A stretch of 60,060 nucleotides of DNA from Thermovorax subterraneus (GTDB lineage: Bacteria; Bacillota; Thermosediminibacteria; Thermosediminibacterales; Thermosediminibacteraceae). The stretch's first letter is position 1, and each line of letters begins with the position of its first letter. The stretch lies in NCBI GenBank assembly GCA_021608145.1, contig JAKIHM010000014.1, positions 1 to 60,060 of the forward strand. Reading direction: 5' to 3'. The translations under genes and the position numbers were made by a program. This document shows positions 1 through 7,137 of the stretch, piece by piece. The notes under the pieces were generated by a model, which saw only the letters and a list, made by a program, of their open reading frames with translations, did not search any database and had not been told where the DNA came from.

Positions 1-18
1 TCGAATATTTAACATAAA

Positions 19-74
19 ACCTCACACTCCTTTTGGTGGTTTGTGTTGTGTTTTGGGTGGTGAGGTCTTTTTTT
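19..74 (+). terminator. Possible intrinsic terminator of a gene left of the window
   Basis: ACCTCAC at 19-25 pairs with GTGAGGT at 60-66 and is followed by a T-run. The loop is long (about 34 nt) but may fold internally. It would end a plus-strand gene lying outside the window. I see no convincing gene between 75 and 275. Confidence 0.45.
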
Positions 75-275
75 CTACATTTGCAAGCCTTCTTCCTTCT
101 TGTCACCTACTTAAATTTTACACTGCCGTCTTCGATAATATCGAATTGAAAATCAAGTGCGCCTTTGCAGTTATAATAGTTTTTCAAAGTTTTTAGTTAC
201 CTTTTGCGCCGTCGATATCCTTTGAATGACTAAATGTTATAGATAAAATGAAATGTAATAACCCCGGTAATGAAG

Positions 276-578
276 TCAAGAAAGAATGAGAACCCTCAAA
301 TTTATTGAATAAAATTCCAATGCGTTCAGAGAGAATATAAAGGCCATTATATAGATCAGTAATACCATGGGAATTTTAAACGCTTTTTTCAGCTGTTTAA
401 ATAAAGTTAAAAGGAAGAAGGCAGGAAAGGAAAAAAACAAAATAAAAAATGATGGAAGAAAAATCAGTATGGCAGTAATGTCCGTAAAAAGTGGAAACAT
501 ACTATTTTCATATTTGAGCCAAAAATTATAGACTAACAAGAAGCAAATTAAAACGGAAATGGCATATAGAAACTTCAT
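276..578 (-). CDS. Small hypothetical membrane protein
   Basis: A 100-residue protein with about three hydrophobic segments (roughly residues 3-20, 30-60 and 68-90) separated by short charged stretches such as KQLKKAFK. This fits a small integral membrane protein. The ATG is preceded by a purine-rich GAGGGA about six bases upstream. I do not recognise a family. It lies downstream of the acetyltransferase gene on the same strand with a 72-bp gap, so co-transcription is possible. It could also be a non-functional ORF. Confidence 0.5.
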   Translation of the reverse strand: MKFLYAISVLICFLLVYNFWLKYENSMFPLFTDITAILIFLPSFFILFFSFPAFFLLTLFKQLKKAFKIPMVLLIYIMAFIFSLNALEFYSINLRVLILS

Positions 579-650
579 GGGAATTCCCTCTTCAAAACTT
601 TATACATTTTTTATACCTTACAAGCAAAACATATTCCCCCAGGAGGTAGA

Positions 651-1115
651 TCAATTCCCTCTCTTAAATATACAGCTGAAAAATCCCAACAGTTCGTCAC
701 CGGAAATTTCGTACCTATATCTTTCATTTTCTTCCGAAACAATCCTAAATCCTAATCTGCGGTGAAGCCGAACCGAAGATTCGTTGTTTTTATGGGCAGA
801 GCTGAAAACCTTTTTTGGGCGATTAGACAACATTTCTCTGTAAGCTTGCCGGAATATAGCACGCAAAATTGAGCTTTTCTTGTATGCAGGATGTATCTGT
901 ATCGACATCACATTCCAGCAGTTATCGGAAACGGGCATATACTCGAGATAAGCCGCCAGAATGTCACCCCTCCGGACCAGAAAAAACCTGGCTCCCTTTT
1001 CAATTTCTCTTACAAGGTCGTTCTTTCGTCTCTCGGGATCAAACTCTATGCCCAACTCCTTCAAAATCGGGCTCATGTTTATCCTATCAAGCTCCACTAT
1101 CTTTTCCAGATCCAT
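651..1115 (-). CDS. GNAT-family N-acetyltransferase
   Basis: A 154-residue protein with the layout of a GCN5-related acetyltransferase, which transfers an acetyl group from acetyl-CoA to an amine. The central strand VMSIQIHPAYKKSSI and the C-terminal NNESSVRLHRRLGFRIVSE match the usual acetyl-CoA-binding region and the terminal 'N..s..ly.klGF' motif. The glycine-rich loop is degenerate (HPAYKKSS), so acetyl-CoA binding is likely but not certain. The ATG is preceded by GAGGGGG. The substrate is unknown. It sits upstream of the small membrane protein gene on the same strand. Confidence 0.7.
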   Translation of the reverse strand: MDLEKIVELDRINMSPILKELGIEFDPERRKNDLVREIEKGARFFLVRRGDILAAYLEYMPVSDNCWNVMSIQIHPAYKKSSILRAIFRQAYREMLSNRPKKVFSSAHKNNESSVRLHRRLGFRIVSEENERYRYEISGDELLGFFSCIFKRGN

Positions 1116-1261
1116 AAGGTAAAATCCCCCTCACTTATAAGTCCAGCTGCCGTTATTTAACAAACTCTTACTACCTTTGGGATAATTTTTTTATTTTACG
1201 AGGCATGCCGCAGCATACCGTGAATTATACCCCATGTTTGGCGAACGGAGATCCGACCATA

Positions 1262-2053
1262 TCAATCCGCCCTGAGAACGAACGTATTGCCTGTTTCGAA
1301 GTACTTAAGGCCTCGCGAAAAGACGACGCAACCGATGACGTTCAGGACTATCCCGAATCCCAGACTCCCCAGTATCCATAAGTAAGCCCGGTTATATATC
1401 ACCTGAACGGGGACGTAAGAGATGAAACCCGCAGGGATTACGGTGAATATTATCCATTTGGCCGCTCCCCTGAATATCCAGTTGGGGTACGTACTGAAGG
1501 TGATAAGGGCGTTGTATAATTCCGTGCCGATACCATCGGCGGACTTGAGGAAAAAGCCCAGGGAACCAAAGATGAGGAGAAAACCATGTATGATTCCCGC
1601 CGAGATCACCGACATTACTAAGAATAGAATGACCGCCGGCAGTTCCGGTTTCAGTATTATAAAGCTGATAAGCCATATAGTGGCTTCAACCAGATCCACC
1701 AGCCGCATCCTGGCGATTAAAAGGTGAAATAGCGCATTTCTAGGCTTTAGGAGGTAGTACTCCAACTTGCCCTCGTTAATAAGTTCCGAAATATTGTAGA
1801 CGTTGTAAAAAACGCTGACCAACGCCAAAGCAACGTTCAGAACGGCCCAAATGGTGAATAAATGGACGAACTGCCATTCGGAAATATTGGGGAACCTCTT
1901 GAAAAACACCCACCAGAAGACCAGCCAGATGGCACTGTTTAAGAGGGAGCCAAAAAGGGCTATAAGGCTGCTCACCTTGTATTCCAGAAGCCCTTTCGCG
2001 TTAATGTATAAGTAGCCCAGGAACAGCCCCAAGTATTTACCCACCGTTGACAT
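1262..2053 (-). CDS. ABC-2 type export permease (second subunit)
   Basis: A 263-residue integral membrane protein with about six hydrophobic segments, resembling the ABC-2/DUF990-like permeases encoded with a partner permease and an ATPase (COG3694-type). Together the three genes should form an exporter of unknown substrate, of the kind often linked to drug or lipid export. The start overlaps the end of the preceding permease gene by 17 bp, which indicates translational coupling. GGGGGTG about ten bases upstream of the ATG can serve as SD. It is the last gene of the exporter operon. Confidence 0.8.
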   Translation of the reverse strand: MSTVGKYLGLFLGYLYINAKGLLEYKVSSLIALFGSLLNSAIWLVFWWVFFKRFPNISEWQFVHLFTIWAVLNVALALVSVFYNVYNISELINEGKLEYYLLKPRNALFHLLIARMRLVDLVEATIWLISFIILKPELPAVILFLVMSVISAGIIHGFLLIFGSLGFFLKSADGIGTELYNALITFSTYPNWIFRGAAKWIIFTVIPAGFISYVPVQVIYNRAYLWILGSLGFGIVLNVIGCVVFSRGLKYFETGNTFVLRAD

Positions 2054-2837
2054 CCAGGCGTTTCACCCCCATCCGGTATATCGACATCCCGATAAGGAAC
2101 AGCAAAACGCATATAAAAATTTGTCCCGCCATAAGGCTCAAAGCTTGACTAATGTCACAATTTACAAATAATTTTGCAGGAGCATATACCATAAACCGGA
2201 ACGGAAGCCACTCCGACAGTTTACGGAGAAAAGGCGGAAACAAAGTAATGGGTACTATCATTCCCCCAAGCAGCATCTGCAGCCTGGAATACACCAGGAA
2301 AAAGGGCGATACGTCCTCCACCCAGAAAGCGAAAAACCCGATGGTAATCATTCCTATCAGGTCGGCAAGCATCGCTAGCACTACTGTTACCATAAGAAAA
2401 GGCAGTATGGATAAGCCGGGAAAGTACGGCCCCACCATAACGGCCATGACGGCGTAACCTACCAGAAGGGTTGATATAAACCGCACCATCCGCTCCCCTA
2501 AGCTAACGCTCAACTGAAATAATAGATAGTTATAAGGCCGGACAAGGGTGTAGCTAACAGTTCCTGTTCTGATATCCTCTTCCACTTTTAGATGCACCCT
2601 GGGGCGCGAAATAACGATGGACTCGGTGAAAACAAGGTACCAAAGCATTTGTCTGAGGTCAAATCCGGCGATAATTTCAGCGCCGGAGCGGCTGTAGGTG
2701 ACCGTCCATAAATTGACGAAAACGAACAGGATAACCACCAGAAACCCCGACCTGAAGATCACCTCGGAAGCATAACCCAGATAATTCTTTGCGCTCAAAG
2801 CGGCGGCAGCTAAGTATTTATCCATCGATTTGAGCAT
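2037..2837 (-). CDS. ABC-2 type export permease (first subunit)
   Basis: Membrane protein of about 266 residues with six or so hydrophobic helices, resembling COG4587-type ABC-2 permeases. I chose the ATG at 2837 (MLKSMDKYL) over an upstream in-frame start at 2867 because GGGAGG lies nine bases before it and the upstream extension is an arginine-rich read of the ATPase gene's end. It overlaps the ATPase gene upstream by 20 bp and the second permease gene downstream by 17 bp, so the three are tightly coupled. Confidence 0.8.
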   Translation of the reverse strand: MLKSMDKYLAAAALSAKNYLGYASEVIFRSGFLVVILFVFVNLWTVTYSRSGAEIIAGFDLRQMLWYLVFTESIVISRPRVHLKVEEDIRTGTVSYTLVRPYNYLLFQLSVSLGERMVRFISTLLVGYAVMAVMVGPYFPGLSILPFLMVTVVLAMLADLIGMITIGFFAFWVEDVSPFFLVYSRLQMLLGGMIVPITLFPPFLRKLSEWLPFRFMVYAPAKLFVNCDISQALSLMAGQIFICVLLFLIGMSIYRMGVKRLDVNGG

Positions 2838-3816
2838 TCTGCTCCGCCTCCCGCCCCGCCGGATCACCCGAAAGGTAGATATGCTGGATTATCGATTCCA
2901 GGGGTGGATCCTGAATGGTTATGTCCCGGACCGAATTTTGCGCAACTATCCGGCTCACCACTTCGTTTGCGTCCTGTACCTTTAAATTGACCTCCAGTTT
3001 GACCACCGGCCCGCTTCGTTCGATCACACTGACCCCCGGCGGCAGGTCCAGATCGGCGTGTTGTCCGGCAAATTCGATTTCGATGATCTTGGTGTGGAAA
3101 AAGTTCTTCCTCATCTCCCTGATATTCGACTCCAGCACGATTCTGCCCTCGTTTAGAACTATGACATCCTCGCATAGGCGCTCGATGTCGCCGGTGTCGT
3201 GGGATGTTAGAATTATGGTCACGTTTTTACGCTGGTTAAGGTCCTTTAAAATATCTATCACCATGGACCTAGCCACCACGTCCAGGCCGATAGTCGGTTC
3301 GTCCAGAAACAGTATCTTGGGATTATGGATGAGAGCTGCGGCAATCTCGCAGCGCATGCGCTGCCCCAGGGAAAGCTTGCGCACCGGTTGGTAGAGGAAG
3401 GAGCTAAGATCGAAAAGCTCGACCAGCTCCTTCATTCGCTTTTTCAGCTCTACCCGGTCTATGTCGTATATCCTTCCCAGCAAAAGAAAGGTATCGATGG
3501 GAGGCAGGTGGTACCATAATTGGGACCTCTGCCCGAATACGGAGGAAATATGGTACGCTAATTTGCTTCGGTCTTTAAAAGGGTCCATGCCGAGAACCCT
3601 TATGCTGCCTCGGGTGGGGCTTAAAATTCCGCAAAGCAGCTTTATCAACGTGGATTTACCCGCCCCATTCGGCCCGATCAGCGCGAGAGCCCGCCCGGGT
3701 TCCACTTTAAAAGAGACGTCCTTTACTGCCTCTATCACCTGTCGCTCTCTGCGCATCCACCCCTTGATCTTCCATAGGGTATAGTGTTTTGAAACGCGTT
3801 TAACCTCGATACACAA
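2818..3816 (-). CDS. ABC exporter ATP-binding protein
   Basis: A 332-residue ATPase of the COG4586 type. Walker A is GPNGAGKST, the signature is LSLGQRMRCE, Walker B is ILFLDEPTIGLD, and the H-loop is LTSHD. A C-terminal extension of about 80 residues follows. It should power the two downstream permeases. The only plausible start is TTG at 3814-3816, since an in-frame stop lies just upstream, and the bases immediately before it lack a good SD. The upstream sequence belongs to the IS607 element. Joining 3820 to 6311 restores AGGTGAGG just before this TTG, so the native ribosome site was probably displaced by the insertion. Confidence 0.85.
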   Translation of the reverse strand: MCIEVKRVSKHYTLWKIKGWMRRERQVIEAVKDVSFKVEPGRALALIGPNGAGKSTLIKLLCGILSPTRGSIRVLGMDPFKDRSKLAYHISSVFGQRSQLWYHLPPIDTFLLLGRIYDIDRVELKKRMKELVELFDLSSFLYQPVRKLSLGQRMRCEIAAALIHNPKILFLDEPTIGLDVVARSMVIDILKDLNQRKNVTIILTSHDTGDIERLCEDVIVLNEGRIVLESNIREMRKNFFHTKIIEIEFAGQHADLDLPPGVSVIERSGPVVKLEVNLKVQDANEVVSRIVAQNSVRDITIQDPPLESIIQHIYLSGDPAGREAEQNAQIDG

Positions 3817-3821
3817 AGGAG

Positions 3822-4165
3822 GTCAATTTTCCCTATACAAAGCTAAACAATCTATAACTTTGTTAGGTACTCATTGTCCAGATCCCAACGAGCACTATAC
3901 TGTTGGGACCGACGGCTACCTCCTTCACCGTCTGGCCAGCCCAGCACCCCTATTAAATAGGGGAGACCCATATTCCCCCGGCTTTAGGCCTCTGGCTGCC
4001 AGGCCGCTTCCCGGCGTTTTCCGTCCCTCGGGCTTTAGCCCTAAGGCACATACCGGGAGGGGGAGTTACCCCGCCTGCCTGCCGCCCCTTAACCCCCACC
4101 ACAGGGTGTTGCCGGACTCCCGGGAAGTTCGGCAGGGAAGAGCGGCAGGCTTAAAAGCTAAAACG
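3822..4165 (-). ncRNA. Candidate omega RNA (reRNA) of the TnpB element
   Basis: A 340-bp GC-rich non-coding stretch lies between the tnpB stop and the inferred element end, where TnpB guide RNAs are normally encoded. Near the end are several compact hairpins: TCCCAAC/GTTGGGA (3883-3908), GACGG/CCGTC (3911-3932) and CCCCTATT/AATAGGGG (3947-3963). In IS605/IS607 elements the guide is read from DNA just outside this end, which here is the 5' end of the ABC ATPase gene. No expression evidence can be seen, and the RNA's 5' end may lie inside tnpB. Confidence 0.6.
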
Positions 4166-5641
4166 TCAGCCCGTCCCGCTTAACATGAAGGACAGCCACT
4201 CTGTGGGCCCCCAGCCCCGAAAAATCTTGTCCTCTCTTATGGCCCGCTTTCGGGCGGCCTTATAGAGACCGAAAAGTTTGCCCCAGAGCCCGAAGGGCTT
4301 CCATCCTTCCTTAGGCGAAAGCCTCCTCAAGAGTTCCCGGGGCATCCTCTCCGCAAATCCTAATGCCCGGCGGGCTATCACAAGGGCCGCCGCCTGGTGA
4401 GCGGACAGCCCATAGGCTTCCGAATACTTGAAGTACCCGATAAGGGAAGTGAATTTGGCAGATACGGTAAAGACTGCGATACCCCTCTTCCTCAAAGCCA
4501 CGACAATCCGGTTGAAAAGGAGTTTCTTGCAGAAGTTGTGAGTTATCCGATTGAAGAGGCGGTTGGTGTCGTGGTCCTGGGCAAAGGACAGCTCTTCCAG
4601 GGCTACCTGCTTTATACCCAGCAATTCCAGCCATTCGGCTATGTCTTTAGCCAGGTTCCCGGCTATCCACTCCCGTTTTTCATGGGAAACGTAGACCAGT
4701 TCGGGACACCAGAAACAGCGTGAGATATGAAAATTGCCGTCCGGCAGGACCAAGGTTACGGCCACCACATCGGGGTTTAAGTCTATTCCTGCCATGGGCA
4801 AGTCTTTGTTTACAGGCACGTCATCGCCCAGGGGAAAGGAAATAAGGCAATCAAACCTTCCGTTCTTGCGGACTACCCTTACCGTATAGGCACCAGCTCT
4901 CAAAAGGTGCTGCAGGAATATGCTCCGGTAACGAACAGGTATTTCCAGGGGCACCGTAACCCAGTCTTCTTCTTTCCTCCGGCGGCCGTCTTTATTTTCC
5001 GGCTCCGGCGGTATGTAGACGTTGAGGCGGAAGGAACCGGTAACCTCGTCGAAGACCACTTCAGTGTTGGCATTGCCGTACTGGCCTTTCAGTCCCTTCT
5101 GGTTGGCCTGGCCTACGGAGTAAAAGGAGTTTGACCGTAATTCCCGCCACTCTTCTTTGGACAGTTTCCCTTCCTGGAGCAGGAGCAGGTTTCTTTTGCC
5201 CCCGAATACCGCTGGCGGGACTTCATCCCTCTCCAGGAAACCCTTCCAGTAGGCCAGTTTGCCGCGAAGCTTGTCTAGCCTTGCTAATATGCCCCGTCGA
5301 CGAAGTTTATCCTTAGTGCGTTCCAGCTTTTCCTCGGACTTCTCTATTTTTGCCTCCAGGTCGGCGACATGCATTTTGACCTGCTCTTTCTGGCTCTCAA
5401 TTGTGGCTTTAGCGTCCTCGACGGCCCACTGGCACCAGCGTGCGTTGGGGAAGAATTTATCGTAGAGGTCTTTTACTATTTCTCCGGGCCTTTCCCCCCG
5501 CCTCAGGGCCTGGTAGGTGGTGCGCTTGGCCGCCTGGAAACGTCGCATGAAGGAGACCAGCCTTTCCCGTGCGTCCTGATCGGGGTATATTCTGCCGGGT
5601 ATGGTCATCATGTCGGTAGGCTTATTCACCTTTTGCCGCAT
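4166..5641 (-). CDS. tnpB: TnpB-like RNA-guided nuclease homologue, zinc-ribbon-less variant
   Basis: A 491-residue OrfB/TnpB relative. A charged, probably coiled-coil region (about 75-135) precedes the RuvC-like core. The first acidic residue is D287 in GIDLNP and the second is E349 in ALEELSF. The usual C-terminal zinc ribbon (two CxxC pairs) and the DxNAA motif are absent. The corresponding stretch reads GLSAHQAAALVIARRALGF (411-429), a pattern I recall from a TnpB-related subfamily. It may be catalytically altered or inactive. Its start overlaps the recombinase gene by 20 bp, so the two are translationally coupled. Confidence 0.85.
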   Translation of the reverse strand: MRQKVNKPTDMMTIPGRIYPDQDARERLVSFMRRFQAAKRTTYQALRRGERPGEIVKDLYDKFFPNARWCQWAVEDAKATIESQKEQVKMHVADLEAKIEKSEEKLERTKDKLRRRGILARLDKLRGKLAYWKGFLERDEVPPAVFGGKRNLLLLQEGKLSKEEWRELRSNSFYSVGQANQKGLKGQYGNANTEVVFDEVTGSFRLNVYIPPEPENKDGRRRKEEDWVTVPLEIPVRYRSIFLQHLLRAGAYTVRVVRKNGRFDCLISFPLGDDVPVNKDLPMAGIDLNPDVVAVTLVLPDGNFHISRCFWCPELVYVSHEKREWIAGNLAKDIAEWLELLGIKQVALEELSFAQDHDTNRLFNRITHNFCKKLLFNRIVVALRKRGIAVFTVSAKFTSLIGYFKYSEAYGLSAHQAAALVIARRALGFAERMPRELLRRLSPKEGWKPFGLWGKLFGLYKAARKRAIREDKIFRGWGPTEWLSFMLSGTG

Positions 5642-6263
5642 CCACCATGGCCTCCCTTACTTTTTTGCGGAACTCCTTGCTTCGGGAACCGTAGAGCTTG
5701 GCGGAAAACACGGTAAGTATAGATAGCATGTCCTGTACCAGCTCTTCCTGAAGGGACCTCGGCTCTTCTCCGTTAACAACCTCTATCCTTACGCCGAAAG
5801 CGTTAAAGAAGCGTTCGATATAGGTGTAGCCGAAACGGGCCAAGCGGTCTTTAAACTCGATTACCACCAGATCCATTTTCCCTTCCCGGGCCATCCTGAA
5901 AAGCCTTGCGAGTCCTTTGCGCTTTTCGTTCAACCCCGAACCCTGCTCTGCGATTACCGCCACTATCTCGTAGCCCCTGGAGCCGCAGTACTCTTCCAGC
6001 CGTTGCCTCTGGCGCTCCAGGTTCCCCGCTCCGGCCTGTTTGGCCGATGAAACGCGTGCGTAGACGACGGCTCTCCTGCCGGAAGGGACGTTCTCCCCCA
6101 GTAGGCGCAGGATCTCGCTTCTGGGAAACCGCCTCTGGCCGGAAGGAGTCCGTATACAGTGGATTTTCCCCTCCTTCTCCCAGCGGCGCAGGGTTATCGG
6201 GTGGACGCCCAGTATCTCTGCAGCTTTGCGTAAAGGGTAATGTTCCTCAAGTTCAGGTTTCAT
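5622..6263 (-). CDS. tnpA: IS607 TnpA, MerR-headed serine recombinase
   Basis: A 213-residue recombinase. Residues 9-56 form a MerR-type winged helix (LRKAAEILGVHPITLRRWEKEGKI). A resolvase/invertase catalytic domain follows. The probable nucleophile is S72 in YARVSSAKQ, with supporting motifs ERQRQRLEEYC and EFKDRLARFGY. It catalyses strand exchange during excision and insertion of the element. The protein appears full length for IS607 TnpA. Transcription probably starts outside the element, from the captured promoter at 6386-6413. Confidence 0.9.
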   Translation of the reverse strand: MKPELEEHYPLRKAAEILGVHPITLRRWEKEGKIHCIRTPSGQRRFPRSEILRLLGENVPSGRRAVVYARVSSAKQAGAGNLERQRQRLEEYCGSRGYEIVAVIAEQGSGLNEKRKGLARLFRMAREGKMDLVVIEFKDRLARFGYTYIERFFNAFGVRIEVVNGEEPRSLQEELVQDMLSILTVFSAKLYGSRSKEFRKKVREAMVDAAKGE

Positions 6264-6385
6264 ACTTTAAGTATAGCATTGATTAAAAAATAAGGCAACT
6301 ATTGGTAGGACCTCACCTATCCTTATGCGTAAACCCACATGGACAAAATATAGAAATTAGCCGCCGTAAGATGAGATTTGACATT

Positions 6386-6413
6386 ATTTTATCGCAGCGC
6401 AAGGTTTTGTCAA
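6386..6413 (-). promoter_or_regulatory. SigmaA promoter, probably the original promoter of the ABC exporter
   Basis: On the minus strand TTGACA (6413-6408) is followed after 16 bp by TAAAAT (6391-6386). It points into the IS607 element and, beyond it, the ABC exporter operon. If the insertion model is right this was the exporter's promoter and now drives tnpA-tnpB first. The rest of 6414-6640 shows no gene. Confidence 0.6.
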
Positions 6414-6640
6414 TATTATCGGAACGAAAATGCTCAGAAATTATAGATTTTGAAAACTCGGTACCGCAAAGCTTACGTTCTACGGAGCCCGGGAACTCTC
6501 AATGTAATGGTGTCGACTCGGCTGACTAAATTTTTTTAAATAGTAGCCGTTGCGGTAGACTTTTAACCAATTGCTATCTAAACGTTGCATCTTGCTCATT
6601 TGCACACCGTAGTCCATTATTACACATCTATATTAACACT

Positions 6641-6747
6641 TGAACAATTATTCATATTTATATTGACATCATTAAATTTGCAGCATATAATAAAAATGTA
6701 ATATATAAATAGTTATTCAATTGTTTATATAATATACGAAAGGGGTG
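6641..6747 (+). promoter_or_regulatory. cad promoter with two operator-like dyads and RBS
   Basis: TTGACA (6663-6668), a 17-bp spacer and TATAAT (6686-6691) form a full-consensus promoter. Upstream, TGAACAATTATTCA (6641-6654) has the TGAA-N6-TTCA shape of SmtB/ArsR operators. Downstream, over the expected start site, lies the imperfect 26-bp palindrome TATAAAT...GTTTATA (6704-6729). AAAGGGGTG is the RBS for the repressor gene. Metal-released repression is the likely mode. Confidence 0.75.
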
Positions 6748-6752
6748 AAAAA

Positions 6753-7136
6753 ATGAAAGAAAGAGACGAATTGGATAGATGTGACTGCAACGTTATCCAT
6801 GAGGATGTTGTAAATGCCGTAAGGGAAAAAATGCCGTCGGAAGAAAACCTTTACGACCTTGCAGAGCTTTTTAAGGTTTTTGGTGATACCACCAGGGTCA
6901 AGATACTTTGGGCTTTAGATGAAGCAGAAATGTGTGTTTGTGATTTAGCAGTCCTCCTGAATATGACTCAATCTGCAATATCCCATCAGTTACGGGTATT
7001 AAAGCAGGCAAGGCTGGTGAAATATAGAAAAGAGGGTAAAATCGTGTATTACTCGCTGGACGATGAACATATAAAGAACATATTCGACCAGGGGTTAATC
7101 CACATAAACGAAAAGCATTGGAAAAGGGGGGTATAA
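6753..7136 (+). CDS. cadC: ArsR/SmtB-family metal-sensing repressor, CadC-like
   Basis: A 127-residue winged-helix repressor. Residues 35-105 match the ArsR fold (ELFKVFGDTTRVKILWAL, MTQSAISHQLRVLKQARLV). Cysteines in an N-terminal CDC motif (residues 9-11) and in MCVCDL of the alpha3 region match the Cd/Pb site of CadC-type sensors. DDEHIKNIFDQGLIHINEKH resembles the alpha5 Zn site. Metal binding would release the operators just upstream and derepress the operon. The efflux ATPase gene follows after one base, so the two are co-transcribed. Confidence 0.9.
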   Translation: MKERDELDRCDCNVIHEDVVNAVREKMPSEENLYDLAELFKVFGDTTRVKILWALDEAEMCVCDLAVLLNMTQSAISHQLRVLKQARLVKYRKEGKIVYYSLDDEHIKNIFDQGLIHINEKHWKRGV

Positions 7137-7137
7137 A

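Larger units (their letters stand above)
3819..6309 (-). mobile_element. IS607-family element (tnpA resolvase + tnpB)
   Basis: The element contains a MerR-headed serine recombinase and an overlapping tnpB, the hallmark of IS607. Boundaries are inferred. GGA occurs at both junctions (3818-3820 and 6308-6310), and deleting the interval rejoins an SD-like AGGTGAGG to the TTG start of the ABC ATPase gene. IS607 elements are known to insert at GG dinucleotides without long target duplications, which fits. The element lies in the same orientation as the exporter operon. Its GC is visibly higher than that of the flanking AT-rich DNA. Confidence 0.75.

Noticed and set aside
75-250. Minus-strand short frame reading NCKGALDFQFDIIEDGSVKFK before a stop
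   Set aside because: Only about 27 codons between stops, with no good start or SD and no family recognised. Not enough to call a gene.
3860-4183. 107-residue plus-strand open frame downstream of tnpB
   Set aside because: It lies opposite the structured 3' end of the IS607 element, is proline/arginine-rich low-complexity sequence, and has no SD. The hairpins favour a non-coding RNA.
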